Of a stretch of DNA of 41,491 nucleotides, positions 1 to 8,869 are shown piece by piece. Below the pieces are notes generated by a model. The model did not search any database. It saw only the letters and a program-made list of their open reading frames with translations, and had not been told where the DNA came from. Each line of letters begins with the position of its first letter. The stretch's first letter is position 1. This stretch comes from Paramuribaculum sp. (GTDB lineage: Bacteria > Bacteroidota > Bacteroidia > Bacteroidales > Muribaculaceae), in NCBI GenBank assembly GCA_029052015.1, contig JAIDJW010000155.1, positions 1-41,491 of the forward strand, in the 5' to 3' direction. The translations under genes and the position numbers were made by a program.

Positions 1-40
1 GATTATAAACCTTGTTTTACCATAGCTTTATTTCGCTGCA

Positions 41-949
41 ATGCAAGAAGAAACCTACCACATACCCGCTTTGCTTCCCCAGGCTCTCGAGGCTCTTGCC
101 ATAAGGCCCGACGGAGTGTATGTTGACGCTACTTTCGGAGGTGGCGGTCATTCGCAGGCTATTGTGCAACTTCTTGGTGATGAGGGACATCTTTATTCGT
201 TTGATCAGGATGAGGATGCGGTGAAGAGAGCGTTTGAGGACCCGCGGTTTACAATTGTGTACTCTAATTTCCGCTATCTGTCAAATTTTCTCCGCTATTA
301 CCGGGTAGACAAGGCAGATGGCGTTCTCGCCGACCTCGGTGTGTCGTTTCATCACTTTGACGATGCGGACCGAGGGTTCTCCTTCCGCTGGAGCGGAGCT
401 CTGGATATGCGCATGAACCGCAAGGCTCCGATGAGTGCGGCGCAGTTTCTGGCAGAAGCGTCTGAAGAGAAAATAGCCGACACGCTCTACCTCTACGGCG
501 AGGTCAAAGCCTCAAGGCGTATAGCTGCGGCGATAGTCAAAGCCCGCCAGCAAGGTGGGGTAGGCACGGTTGAGCGGCTTCTTGAAGTAGTGAAGCCGTT
601 TGTGAATCCACGGCAGGAGAAAAAAGAGCTGTCGATGATATTTCAGGCGCTGCGCATAGAGGTGAACGGCGAGCTGGATGCCTTGCGCAGCTTCCTGGAG
701 CAGAGTGCGTCGGTTGTCAGGCAAGGAGGCAGGCTCGTGGTCATAACCTACCACTCGCTGGAGGACAGGATGGTGAAGAACTTCATGCGCACAGGCAATG
801 TGGAGGGCAAGGACAGCAAGGATTTTTTCGGCCGAAGCGAAGCTCCGTTCAAGATATTGGGCTCAAAACCCATAGTGCCTGATGCTGCGGAGATTGAGCG
901 CAATCCGCGCTCGCGCAGCGCCAAGCTCAGGGTGGCGCAGAGACTGTAA
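41..949 (+). CDS. rsmH: 16S rRNA (cytosine-1402-N4)-methyltransferase RsmH
   Basis: RsmH (MraW) methylates N4 of C1402 in the 16S rRNA P-site using S-adenosylmethionine. The 302-residue product has the usual family length. The SAM-binding glycine-rich motif (DATFGGGGH, about residues 29-37) and the DLGVS motif (98-102, followed by FHHFD where SSHQID-like residues are common) are visible, as is an ITYHSLEDR motif near residue 238. It is the first gene of the dcw cluster seen here. In Bacteroidota mraZ usually lies directly upstream, but the 40 bases before this start are too few to show it. A CA-rich spacer separates it from the ftsL-like gene. The start at 41 gives a normal N-terminus (HIPALLPQ). 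Confidence 0.97.
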   Translation: MQEETYHIPALLPQALEALAIRPDGVYVDATFGGGGHSQAIVQLLGDEGHLYSFDQDEDAVKRAFEDPRFTIVYSNFRYLSNFLRYYRVDKADGVLADLGVSFHHFDDADRGFSFRWSGALDMRMNRKAPMSAAQFLAEASEEKIADTLYLYGEVKASRRIAAAIVKARQQGGVGTVERLLEVVKPFVNPRQEKKELSMIFQALRIEVNGELDALRSFLEQSASVVRQGGRLVVITYHSLEDRMVKNFMRTGNVEGKDSKDFFGRSEAPFKILGSKPIVPDAAEIERNPRSRSAKLRVAQRL

Positions 950-950
950 G

Positions 951-983
951 ACACACACGCACACATCGCACACACACACAACA
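951..983. repeat. CA-rich simple repeat in the rsmH-ftsL spacer
   Basis: The 43-bp gap between the rsmH stop and the start of the ftsL-like gene is almost entirely alternating CA, interrupted by single G and T bases. The longest pure run is around 970-981. It contains no Shine-Dalgarno-like sequence. The tract could change length by slippage, but it lies outside both coding frames. Confidence 0.7.
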
Positions 984-992
984 GCACTCGCA

Positions 993-1337
993 ATGGCAAA
1001 GAAAAGTGATAAGGATACAGAGGAATACGGCTGGCTTGGAAGGCTGATTTACGGTCAGGTGATAAGTCTTGACTTTTTCAAGCGGCACTGGCTTGTGGTC
1101 TTCACCACCGTGATAGTGATAATGCTTTATATAACCCAGAAATATAACTGCCAGACAAAGATGGAGGAGATACGTCGCCTCAACACCGAGCTCGAAATCG
1201 TAAAGACTGAGCATCTCAGAGTGAGAAGTATGTACATGAGCAACACACGCGAGTCGTCGATGCAGCATCTAATAGACTCTCTCGGACTTAGCCTCCGTGT
1301 GCAGGAGCAGCCACCCTTTAAACTTGACGCGAAATGA
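993..1337 (+). CDS. FtsL-like cell division protein
   Basis: This is a 114-residue bitopic membrane protein in the position of ftsL, between rsmH and the division transpeptidase. It has a short cytoplasmic N-terminus rich in charged residues, one membrane segment (about residues 34-51, WLVVFTTVIVIMLYI) and a periplasmic stretch with heptad-like hydrophobic spacing (about 58-90) expected to form a coiled coil. FtsL proteins recruit the FtsW-PBP pair to the septum with FtsQ and FtsB. Sequence conservation in this family is low, so the call rests on size, topology and gene order. The reading frame is open back to 882, but that would add CA-repeat-encoded residues and overlap rsmH; the ATG at 993 gives a sensible start. 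It overlaps the next gene by ATGA. Confidence 0.85.
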   Translation: MAKKSDKDTEEYGWLGRLIYGQVISLDFFKRHWLVVFTTVIVIMLYITQKYNCQTKMEEIRRLNTELEIVKTEHLRVRSMYMSNTRESSMQHLIDSLGLSLRVQEQPPFKLDAK

Positions 1338-3415
1338 AAAAGAAGTCGAACAGAAAGCACATACTGTTTCGTTACGGCATTATTGTAGGCTGTATTCTGC
1401 TGCTCGGCGCGGGAATAGTCTATAAGCTCGTCGACACAACTGTAATCAGCGCCGGCGAATGGAACAAGAAGGCGATGGAGGAGCTGTCGCGAAGCGATAC
1501 CATTATCCCTGAGCGCGGCAATATTCTTGCGGCAGACGGCAGCATTCTCGCGGCCAATCTAAAGTATTACACAGTGAGGATAGACTTCCGCTGCGAGAAG
1601 TTTATGGAGGCGAAGTTTCGCAATGCCGTAGACTCGATAGCCGACAGCATGGCCGTATATTTTCCCCGGCGCACAGCCGCTCAGTGGCGCGAGCATCTCA
1701 CCAAGCCGCTCGCGAAGCCGAAAGCGAAACGTCCGAGAGCATACAAGCTGATTGACAATATAAGCTACGCCGATTATCGCAAACTGCGCACATTTCCGTT
1801 CTTTTCCATCCGCAACCGCAACCGCAACGGTCTTAGCGTGGAGGACAAGATGCGCAGGGTAAACCCCTACGGCGACATGGCGCGCCGAAGCATCGGAGGA
1901 GTCGGAGCGACCGCGCAGTGCAGGGAGGTGCACGGAATCTCGGGGCTTGAAAAGGCTCTCGACTCGCTGCTTTACGGCAAAACCGGCTTGTCAAAGAAAG
2001 TGCCGCTGACCAAAGGCATTGTCAACTGGACCGATGTGCCCGCCATCCCCGGCTACAATATCCGCACGACTATCGACATAAAGATGCAGGATATTGTGGA
2101 GAATGAGCTTAACAATGTGCTTGCCTTCTGCAATGCCGATTGGGGAGTCGCTGTGCTGATGGATGTTGCCACCGGCGATATAAAGGCAATATCCAATCTT
2201 GAGAAGAATCCCAATGCCGACAATTATATCGAGGGAATGAACCGTGCAGTGCTCGGCTATGAGCCGGGGTCGGTTGTCAAGACTATTTCGATGATGATCG
2301 CTCTGGAGGACGGTATAGTGAATAATCTCGACGAGGTGCTTGTGACCGGCAGCTCGTTTGCTTACGCCGGAGGCCGCCCAATCACCGACTCTCACGGCGT
2401 TGCGTCCCTCACCGTCAAGGAGGTTATCGAGCGGTCAAGCAATATAGGCATGGCTAAGATTATCACCCGCAAGTACGATTCAAATCCCGGCGGATTTTAT
2501 GCCCGCCTCAAGGAGATTGGATTTCTGGAGCCGTTGAACACCGGTATTGCGGGCGAGTGTGTGCCGCGGGTCGACAGTGTGCCCAGCAACCGCGGCGGAC
2601 GTATCGCCCTCTCGCGTCAGTGCTACGGCTACGCCACGGAGATACCGCCGCTCTACACCCTGTCGATATATAATGCGATTGCAAACGGCGGCAAGTATGT
2701 GCGCCCGCGCCTCGTTAGCCGGCTTACCGGCGAAGGTGTCGACTCCATACTGCCTGTGACCTATATACGCGACAGAGTGTGCAGCGAAGTTAACGCAGAG
2801 AAGATGCGGACCATGCTCACAAATGTTGTGTGGGGCGACCACGGCACCGGCAAGCGCCTGCGCAACGACAAGGTGCGCATTGCCGGCAAAACCGGTACCT
2901 GCTACATGATTGAGGGCGGAGCTTACAATACCTCCAAAAAACGACTCGCATTCTGCGGATTTTTTCCGGCGGAAAATCCCAAGTACTCGTGCATTGTGCT
3001 GACCTGTAATCCCAAGCAGAATGCCATGGGTGCGGCGAGCACAAGCGGCGAGGTGCTCAAGAATATAGCGATGAAGATGTACTCGCGCGGTATGCTTGAC
3101 AACAGCTCCGACTATCGGGCAGAGCCGGCAAAGGTTGACCCGCCGGTGCTCTATGCCTCGGCAAGCGCGTCAAAAATACATAATGTAAGCAATAGTATCA
3201 TCGGAGGCAATCACAAGAGTCTCGCTCGTCCGGCTGCGCATAAGGGAGGAGTGCCGAGCGTGGTAGGCTACGGTCTGCGCGATGCCATAGCCACCCTTGA
3301 GCATGCCGGATATAATGTTGAGTTTCACGGTGCGGGGTATGTGGCGTCGCAACTTCCGTCCGCGGGCAAGGAAATGGCAAGAGGATCAAAAGTAACACTC
3401 TCTTTACGAGAATAA
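1334..3415 (+). CDS. ftsI: Division-specific penicillin-binding protein (transpeptidase) with C-terminal PASTA domain
   Basis: Class B penicillin-binding protein that cross-links septal peptidoglycan as the partner of FtsW. The 693-residue product has one membrane segment (about residues 13-30), a dimerisation/pedestal region (about 55-230) and the transpeptidase domain with all three active-site motifs: SVVK at 313-316 (catalytic Ser313), SSN at 368-370 and KTG at 519-521. Residues from about 640 to the end form one PASTA domain (PSVVGYGLRDA...), as in SpoVD/PBP2x-like proteins and in many Bacteroidota FtsI proteins. The start overlaps the stop of the ftsL-like gene (ATGA), which suggests translational coupling. 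Confidence 0.95.
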   Translation: MKKKSNRKHILFRYGIIVGCILLLGAGIVYKLVDTTVISAGEWNKKAMEELSRSDTIIPERGNILAADGSILAANLKYYTVRIDFRCEKFMEAKFRNAVDSIADSMAVYFPRRTAAQWREHLTKPLAKPKAKRPRAYKLIDNISYADYRKLRTFPFFSIRNRNRNGLSVEDKMRRVNPYGDMARRSIGGVGATAQCREVHGISGLEKALDSLLYGKTGLSKKVPLTKGIVNWTDVPAIPGYNIRTTIDIKMQDIVENELNNVLAFCNADWGVAVLMDVATGDIKAISNLEKNPNADNYIEGMNRAVLGYEPGSVVKTISMMIALEDGIVNNLDEVLVTGSSFAYAGGRPITDSHGVASLTVKEVIERSSNIGMAKIITRKYDSNPGGFYARLKEIGFLEPLNTGIAGECVPRVDSVPSNRGGRIALSRQCYGYATEIPPLYTLSIYNAIANGGKYVRPRLVSRLTGEGVDSILPVTYIRDRVCSEVNAEKMRTMLTNVVWGDHGTGKRLRNDKVRIAGKTGTCYMIEGGAYNTSKKRLAFCGFFPAENPKYSCIVLTCNPKQNAMGAASTSGEVLKNIAMKMYSRGMLDNSSDYRAEPAKVDPPVLYASASASKIHNVSNSIIGGNHKSLARPAAHKGGVPSVVGYGLRDAIATLEHAGYNVEFHGAGYVASQLPSAGKEMARGSKVTLSLRE

Positions 3416-3427
3416 AGGAAATAAGAT

Positions 3428-4885
3428 ATGAAACCACTGACACAATTACTGTCTGCAATATCCATCGAGGAGATTATAGGCAACAAGGATATAATGATAA
3501 GCTCTGTGGAGTGTGATTCCCGCAGAATTCAGCTCGGTTCGCTTTTTGTTGCCGTGCGCGGCACGAATGTCGACGGTCACCGGTTCATACCTATTGTCAC
3601 AGTGGGTGGCGTAGCTGCTATTGTGTGCGAGGAGCTGCCCGAGCGTCTTGAATCGAATGTCACATATATTAAGGTGTCCGACTCTGCCGTGGCACTCGGC
3701 TTTCTAGCCTCCAGATGGTATGGCGACCCTTCGCGCAAGCTCAAGCTCGTAGGTGTTACCGGCACAAACGGCAAGACTACCACAGCCACACTTATATATG
3801 AGATGATGCGTCTGAACGGTTACAAGGCAGGATTGCTGTCCACCGTATGCAATTATATCGATGATGAGGCTGTGCCAACAAGCCAGACTACCCCCGATCC
3901 GCTTACGCTCAACGCGCTGCTCGCCCGCATGGTTGAAGCCGGGTGCGCATACGCGGCTATGGAAGTGAGCTCACACGCTGCACATCAGCACCGAATCGCC
4001 GGGCTGCATTTTGCCGGCGGCATATTTACCAACCTCACGCGCGACCACCTGGACTATCACAAGACGGTGGACGCATACCTGAAAGCCAAGAAGTCATTTT
4101 TTGACATTTTGCCGAAAGATGCTTTCGCACTCACCAATATTGACGACAAGGTAGGTGAGGTTATGCTGCAGAACACAATGGCGTCGCGCTACTCGTACTC
4201 GCTGCGTCAGATGGCGGATTTTGCCGGACGCATAATCGAGAGCCGCATTGACGGCACTCTCATGAGCTTTAACGGCCATGAGGTGGAGGTGCTGTTTACA
4301 GGGCGCTACAACGCCTACAATCTGACAGCCGTGTATGGCGCTGCGATACTCCTCGGCTTCGACAAGGATACGGTGCTCACCGACATGAGCCGCCTTGTGC
4401 CGGTAGCCGGTCGTTTCCAGACTTTCCGCTCGCCGGGAGGTATCACTGCGGTGGTGGACTATGCCCACACACCCGATGCAGTTGTGAATGTGCTGACCGC
4501 TATCCGCGAGGTTGTAGGCACCAGGGGGGCTATAATCACGGTAGTGGGAGCGGGAGGCAACCGCGACAAAGGCAAGCGCCCCATTATGGCTAAAGAGGCG
4601 GCGACACGCAGCGACCGCCTCATCCTCACCTCTGACAATCCACGCGACGAAGAGCCTCTCGATATCCTGCACGACATGGAGGCGGGACTTGACGACACCA
4701 CACGTCCAAAGACCCTGAGCATAGCCGACAGGCGCGAGGCTATCCGCGCCGCTGCAGCTCTTGCAAAGGCGGGCGATGTAATTCTCATTGCGGGCAAAGG
4801 GCATGAGGACTATCAGGAAATCAAGGGTGTCAAGCACCATTTTGATGACCGCGAGGTTGTTGCGGAAGTGCTGCGTACATTATAA
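3428..4885 (+). CDS. murE: UDP-MurNAc-L-alanyl-D-glutamate--meso-diaminopimelate ligase
   Basis: MurE adds the third amino acid to the UDP-MurNAc peptide in the cytoplasm with ATP. The 485-residue product has the three Mur ligase domains. The P-loop is GTNGKTT (112-118), the central domain carries the conserved [10 protein letters not shown] stretch (202-211) and the lysine-rich AKKSFF segment where the carbamylated lysine lies (about 220-222). The C-terminal DNPR motif (403-406) is the signature of MurE enzymes that select meso-diaminopimelate rather than lysine, so the peptidoglycan is predicted to be of the DAP type. It starts 12 bases after the transpeptidase gene. Confidence 0.97.
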   Translation: MKPLTQLLSAISIEEIIGNKDIMISSVECDSRRIQLGSLFVAVRGTNVDGHRFIPIVTVGGVAAIVCEELPERLESNVTYIKVSDSAVALGFLASRWYGDPSRKLKLVGVTGTNGKTTTATLIYEMMRLNGYKAGLLSTVCNYIDDEAVPTSQTTPDPLTLNALLARMVEAGCAYAAMEVSSHAAHQHRIAGLHFAGGIFTNLTRDHLDYHKTVDAYLKAKKSFFDILPKDAFALTNIDDKVGEVMLQNTMASRYSYSLRQMADFAGRIIESRIDGTLMSFNGHEVEVLFTGRYNAYNLTAVYGAAILLGFDKDTVLTDMSRLVPVAGRFQTFRSPGGITAVVDYAHTPDAVVNVLTAIREVVGTRGAIITVVGAGGNRDKGKRPIMAKEAATRSDRLILTSDNPRDEEPLDILHDMEAGLDDTTRPKTLSIADRREAIRAAAALAKAGDVILIAGKGHEDYQEIKGVKHHFDDREVVAEVLRTL

Positions 4886-4903
4886 TAAGTCATCTTCATT
4901 ATC

Positions 4904-6166
4904 ATGTTGTATTATATATTCGATTATCTGGCGGATACCGGTTTTCCCGGAGCGAGGCTGATGGATTATATCACTTTTCGCTCCGGAGCGGCTTTGCTGC
5001 TTTCATTGTTTATAGCTCTTGTGTTTGGCAGGCGTATCATCGACCGCCTTCAGCTCATGCAGGTTGGCGAGATTATACGTGACCTCGGTCTGGAAGGACA
5101 GATGCAGAAAAAGGGCACTCCTACCATGGGCGGCGTCATCATCATCATTTCGATTCTGGTGCCCTGTCTGCTGTTTGGCGACCTGTCAAGCATCTATATG
5201 CTGCTGATGATTATCGCTACATTATGGCTCGGAACTCTCGGATTTATGGACGACTGGCTCAAGATGAAGCACCACAACAAGGACGGCATGAGCGGCAAAT
5301 TCAAGATTGTCGGTCAGGTGGGTCTGGGTCTGATAGTCGGACTGTCGATGTGTCTCAGCCCCGACATAGTGATGCGCGAGAATATCGAGACGATAAATGT
5401 TGAAAATTCGGAAATAACTGTGTCCTATCGCAATGAAGATGTCAAGGCGGCGCAGACAACAATTCCGTTTGTGAAGAACAACAACTTCGATTACGCATAT
5501 CTCACCCAGTGGATGGGCAAGTATGCGGTTACCGGCGGATGGATAGTGTTTGTGCTTGTTGTGATACTCGCGGTCAGCGCCACTTCGAACGGCGCTAATC
5601 TTACCGACGGGCTTGACGGCTTGTGCACCGGAGTGTCGGCGATTATCGGTGTCGCGCTGGCGATAATGGCATATCTGGGAGGCAATATAATCTATTCCTC
5701 CTACCTTAATATAATGTATATTCCTGGCAGCAGTGAGCTGGTGGTGTTCATGGCGGCATTCATAGGGGCACTGATAGGTTTCCTGTGGTACAACGCTTAT
5801 CCCGCCCAGGTATTCATGGGCGACACCGGCAGCCTGACAATAGGCGGCATCATAGCGGTGTTTGCCATTCTGATAAGAAAAGAGCTGCTGATTCCGCTGC
5901 TTTGCGCCATATTCTTTGTTGAAGACCTGTCGGTGATGCTTCAGGTGGCATATTTCAAATATACCAAGAGACGCACCGGAGTCGGCAAGAGGATATTCAA
6001 GATGACGCCTCTACACCATCATTTCCAGAAGCCGGGCAACAGCGGAATAGAGGCTCTGCTTCAGGCTCCGCTGAGAGCCGTGCCTGAAAGCAAGATTGTT
6101 GTCCGTTTCTGGATTGTGGCTATATTTCTTGCTGCGGTGACATTTGTAACATTGAAAATAAGATAA
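4904..6166 (+). CDS. mraY: Phospho-N-acetylmuramoyl-pentapeptide transferase MraY
   Basis: MraY makes lipid I by moving phospho-MurNAc-pentapeptide from UDP to undecaprenyl phosphate at the inner membrane. The 420-residue product is polytopic. Family motifs are present: DD at 116-117 in FMDDW, NLTDGLDG at 232-239, GDTGS at 306-310 and the HHH motif at 371-373 (PLHHHF). It is longer than the E. coli enzyme (about 360), mainly because of a loop of roughly 50 residues around 155-205 and an insertion after HHHF (about 375-395); such insertions are usual in Bacteroidota MraY. murD starts three bases after its stop. Confidence 0.97.
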   Translation: MLYYIFDYLADTGFPGARLMDYITFRSGAALLLSLFIALVFGRRIIDRLQLMQVGEIIRDLGLEGQMQKKGTPTMGGVIIIISILVPCLLFGDLSSIYMLLMIIATLWLGTLGFMDDWLKMKHHNKDGMSGKFKIVGQVGLGLIVGLSMCLSPDIVMRENIETINVENSEITVSYRNEDVKAAQTTIPFVKNNNFDYAYLTQWMGKYAVTGGWIVFVLVVILAVSATSNGANLTDGLDGLCTGVSAIIGVALAIMAYLGGNIIYSSYLNIMYIPGSSELVVFMAAFIGALIGFLWYNAYPAQVFMGDTGSLTIGGIIAVFAILIRKELLIPLLCAIFFVEDLSVMLQVAYFKYTKRRTGVGKRIFKMTPLHHHFQKPGNSGIEALLQAPLRAVPESKIVVRFWIVAIFLAAVTFVTLKIR

Positions 6167-6169
6167 GCA

Positions 6170-7534
6170 ATGGATTGCAATAACAATACAAAGCGCCTGG
6201 TGGTGCTGGGCGGCGGAGAGAGCGGCGTGGGTGCCGCTATACTCGGCAAGGACAAAGGGATGGATGTCTTTTTGTCGGATTTCGGAAGTATACCGGAGAA
6301 GTATCGCGCTATGCTTGATGCAGAGGGCATAGAGTGGGAGCAGGGCGGTCACACAATGGACCGCATTCTTGCCGCCGACGAGGTGGTGAAGAGCCCGGGC
6401 ATTCCGCCCACCGCACCGGTGATGAAAGCTATCTTTGAGAAGAATATCCCCGTTATATCTGAAATAGAGTTTGCCGGCCGCTACACCGATGCCAAGATGG
6501 TGTGCATCACCGGCAGCAACGGCAAGACCACCACAACATTGCTGACCTACCATATTCTCCGCGACGCGGGTATAAATGTCGGGCTTGCGGGCAACGTGGG
6601 CAAAAGCCTGGCGCTTCAGGTGGCGCGGGAGCATCATGATGTATATGTCATCGAGCTGTCGAGTTTCCAGCTCGAGAATATGTATGATTTCAAGGTCAAC
6701 ATCGCTGTGATGCTCAACATCACTCCCGACCATCTTGACCGCTATGACTACAAGATGGAGAACTATGTGAAGGCCAAGTTCAGAATAATACGCAACCTCA
6801 CGCCGGAAGATGCTTTCATCTATTGGCAGGACGACCCTGTGATACAGAGCCAGATGGCGCAGATAGCCACAGAGGCGCAGCTCTTTCCCTTCACCGACCA
6901 TGCCGAGCCTCACGCCCATGCATACGTTGACGAGGACGACAGCGTGGTGTTCGAGACACCCGACACCTCGATGCGTATGCCGCGCGCAGACCTGTCGCTC
7001 AACGGACTGCACAATCTCTACAACTCTATGGCTGCCGGTCTGTCGGCTTGTCTTCTCGATATAAAGAAGGAGGATATACGCCGCGCGCTGTCGGACTTTG
7101 AGGGAGTGGAGCACCGCCTGGAGTTTGCGGGCGAGGTTGACGGAGTGCGCTATATCAATGACTCCAAAGCCACGAATGTCAATTCATGCTGGTATGCGCT
7201 TGAAAGTATGCCGGCAAATACCGTGCTGATTCTCGGCGGCAAGGACAAAGGCAACGATTACACCGAGATAGAGCCTCTGGTAAAGGAGAAGGTCAAGGCG
7301 ATAGTGTGTATGGGCAAGGACAATGCCAAGCTCGAGAGCTTTTTCGAAGGCAAAGTGCCGGCGCTTGTTTCCACGCACTCACTTGATGAGGCCATGGCGG
7401 AGTGCCGCCGGCTTGCTTCGCCGGGCGACACCGTGCTTCTGTCGCCATGCTGCGCGAGCTTCGACCTATTCAGCAGCTATGAGGATAGAGGCCGCAAGTT
7501 CAAGGATGCAGTCAAGAAAATGAAAGAACAATAA
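6170..7534 (+). CDS. murD: UDP-N-acetylmuramoylalanine--D-glutamate ligase MurD
   Basis: MurD adds D-glutamate to UDP-MurNAc-L-alanine in the cytoplasm. The 454-residue product starts with a Rossmann-like UDP-binding domain (VVLGGGESGVGAA, 11-23), then SPGIPP (75-80), and the ATP-binding P-loop GSNGKTT (115-121). The central domain contains ELSSFQLE (about 162-169) and NITPDHLDRY, and the C-terminal domain has the INDSKATN motif typical of MurD. Length is normal. It sits between mraY (3-base gap) and ftsW (8-base gap) in the dcw transcription unit. Confidence 0.97.
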   Translation: MDCNNNTKRLVVLGGGESGVGAAILGKDKGMDVFLSDFGSIPEKYRAMLDAEGIEWEQGGHTMDRILAADEVVKSPGIPPTAPVMKAIFEKNIPVISEIEFAGRYTDAKMVCITGSNGKTTTTLLTYHILRDAGINVGLAGNVGKSLALQVAREHHDVYVIELSSFQLENMYDFKVNIAVMLNITPDHLDRYDYKMENYVKAKFRIIRNLTPEDAFIYWQDDPVIQSQMAQIATEAQLFPFTDHAEPHAHAYVDEDDSVVFETPDTSMRMPRADLSLNGLHNLYNSMAAGLSACLLDIKKEDIRRALSDFEGVEHRLEFAGEVDGVRYINDSKATNVNSCWYALESMPANTVLILGGKDKGNDYTEIEPLVKEKVKAIVCMGKDNAKLESFFEGKVPALVSTHSLDEAMAECRRLASPGDTVLLSPCCASFDLFSSYEDRGRKFKDAVKKMKEQ

Positions 7535-7542
7535 AGGGAATT

Positions 7543-8868
7543 ATGGAAATCAATCCGTTGTCAGCCATACCGTCTTCCGAGCCTGCGTCAGCGCAGAAGG
7601 AAGTGAGAGAGGATGCGGTCGAAACCAAAAGCGACCGTCATATCTGGGGTATATACATATTTCTGTGTCTGATTTCACTCATAGAGCTGTACAGTGCGTC
7701 CTCTCGCGAGGTCGCATCGTCCTCGATGGGTGTTTTCGGACCTGTTGTGCGTCATGCGTTCATGCTCGCCGCGGGGTGTGGCATCATATTGCTGCTTCAG
7801 CGGGTGCATTACCGCAAATTCATAGCGTTCATACCGGTTTTCGCTTTTATAAGCGTTGTGATGATGCTGTATGTGATGTTTTTTGGCGAGATTGTCAACG
7901 GCGCGCGCCGCAGCTTTTCGCTTATGGGCATAACTATCCAGCCGTCGGAGTTTCTGAAACTGAGCGCCGCGCTTGTCATAGCGCTGATAATGTCAAAGAC
8001 CCAGATAAAAGGGGGCGTGAAGAAAAATGGCGTGATAGTATCTGCGGTCATCGTCATAGTGTTCGGCTCTCTGCTCATCAAGCAAGGTCTTACAAACACG
8101 TTGCTGCTTATGGCGATAAGCCTTTCGATGATGGTTATCGGCGGAGTGGAATGGAAGAAATTTCTGATGGTGCTGCTTGTCTACGGTGTGTTCGTGGGTT
8201 TTTACGGAATTTATAAGCTTACGAATGATGAGCCGGAAGCGAAAACAGAAAATATCGAGGCTGTCGAAGCTACGGCAACTGAAGGACGTGGTGGCACTTG
8301 GGTTAACCGAATAGCCCGCTGGTCGGGTGACGGCAAACCGAAATATACTCAGAAAATAAATGCCGAAAACCGTCAGGAGATGTATTCCTTCATGGCGCAG
8401 GCAAATGGCGGAGTGGTAGGAGTGTTTCCCGGCAACAGCCGTGAGACAGCCCGATTGCCGCTTGCATTCTCCGATTTCATATATGCCATTATAATCGAGG
8501 ACATGGGGCTGATCGGCGGTCTGTTTGTGCTCGCCCTATATCTGTGGCTGCTCGGAAGAGCGAGCGCCATAGCGTCGAAATGCTCGCGCGCGCTGCCGGC
8601 GCTGCTTGTGATAGGCATGGCTGTGATGATAGCCTTTCAGGCGCTTTTCCACATGGCTATCGTCAGCGGTCTCGCGCCGGTGAGCGGTCAGCCGCTGCCG
8701 CTGATTTCAAAAGGAGGCACGTCGATATTGATTACCTCCATAGCATTCGGCGTGATGCTGAGTGTGAGCCGCTTCGCCGTGCGCAACGGCAAGCGCCAGG
8801 ATATCAAGAATGAAATAGATGTGCTGCCGGAGGAGATGCGTGCCGATAATCCCACAATGCTTCAGTGA
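7543..8868 (+). CDS. ftsW: SEDS-family septal peptidoglycan glycosyltransferase FtsW
   Basis: FtsW polymerises lipid II into septal glycan strands together with its cognate class B PBP, encoded five genes upstream. The 441-residue polytopic protein has a cytoplasmic N-terminus of about 33 residues. SEDS motifs are GARRSFSL (120-127), QPSEFLKL (133-140), the SDFIYA motif (310-315) whose Asp311 aligns with the catalytic aspartate of E. coli FtsW, and ISKGGTS (388-394, with Lys where Tyr is common). The extracellular segment before the SDF motif (about 226-300) is long and hydrophilic. murG starts one base after the stop. Confidence 0.95.
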   Translation: MEINPLSAIPSSEPASAQKEVREDAVETKSDRHIWGIYIFLCLISLIELYSASSREVASSSMGVFGPVVRHAFMLAAGCGIILLLQRVHYRKFIAFIPVFAFISVVMMLYVMFFGEIVNGARRSFSLMGITIQPSEFLKLSAALVIALIMSKTQIKGGVKKNGVIVSAVIVIVFGSLLIKQGLTNTLLLMAISLSMMVIGGVEWKKFLMVLLVYGVFVGFYGIYKLTNDEPEAKTENIEAVEATATEGRGGTWVNRIARWSGDGKPKYTQKINAENRQEMYSFMAQANGGVVGVFPGNSRETARLPLAFSDFIYAIIIEDMGLIGGLFVLALYLWLLGRASAIASKCSRALPALLVIGMAVMIAFQALFHMAIVSGLAPVSGQPLPLISKGGTSILITSIAFGVMLSVSRFAVRNGKRQDIKNEIDVLPEEMRADNPTMLQ

Positions 8869-8869
8869 T

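Noticed and set aside
1-40. 3' end of mraZ
   Set aside because: Expected from gene order, but 40 bases give no recognisable MraZ sequence.
882-992. N-terminal extension of the ftsL-like gene
   Set aside because: The extra 37 residues come from the end of rsmH and the CA tract (repeated His and Thr) and do not resemble FtsL.
4094-4840. 248-codon minus-strand frame inside murE
   Set aside because: Fully antisense to a certain gene, with no motif, signal or promoter.
6011-7114. Long open frame (367 codons) on the minus strand across mraY and murD
   Set aside because: It lies antisense to two certain genes, its product is rich in His, Val and Cys without domain character, and such shadow frames arise from codon bias in GC-rich coding sequence.
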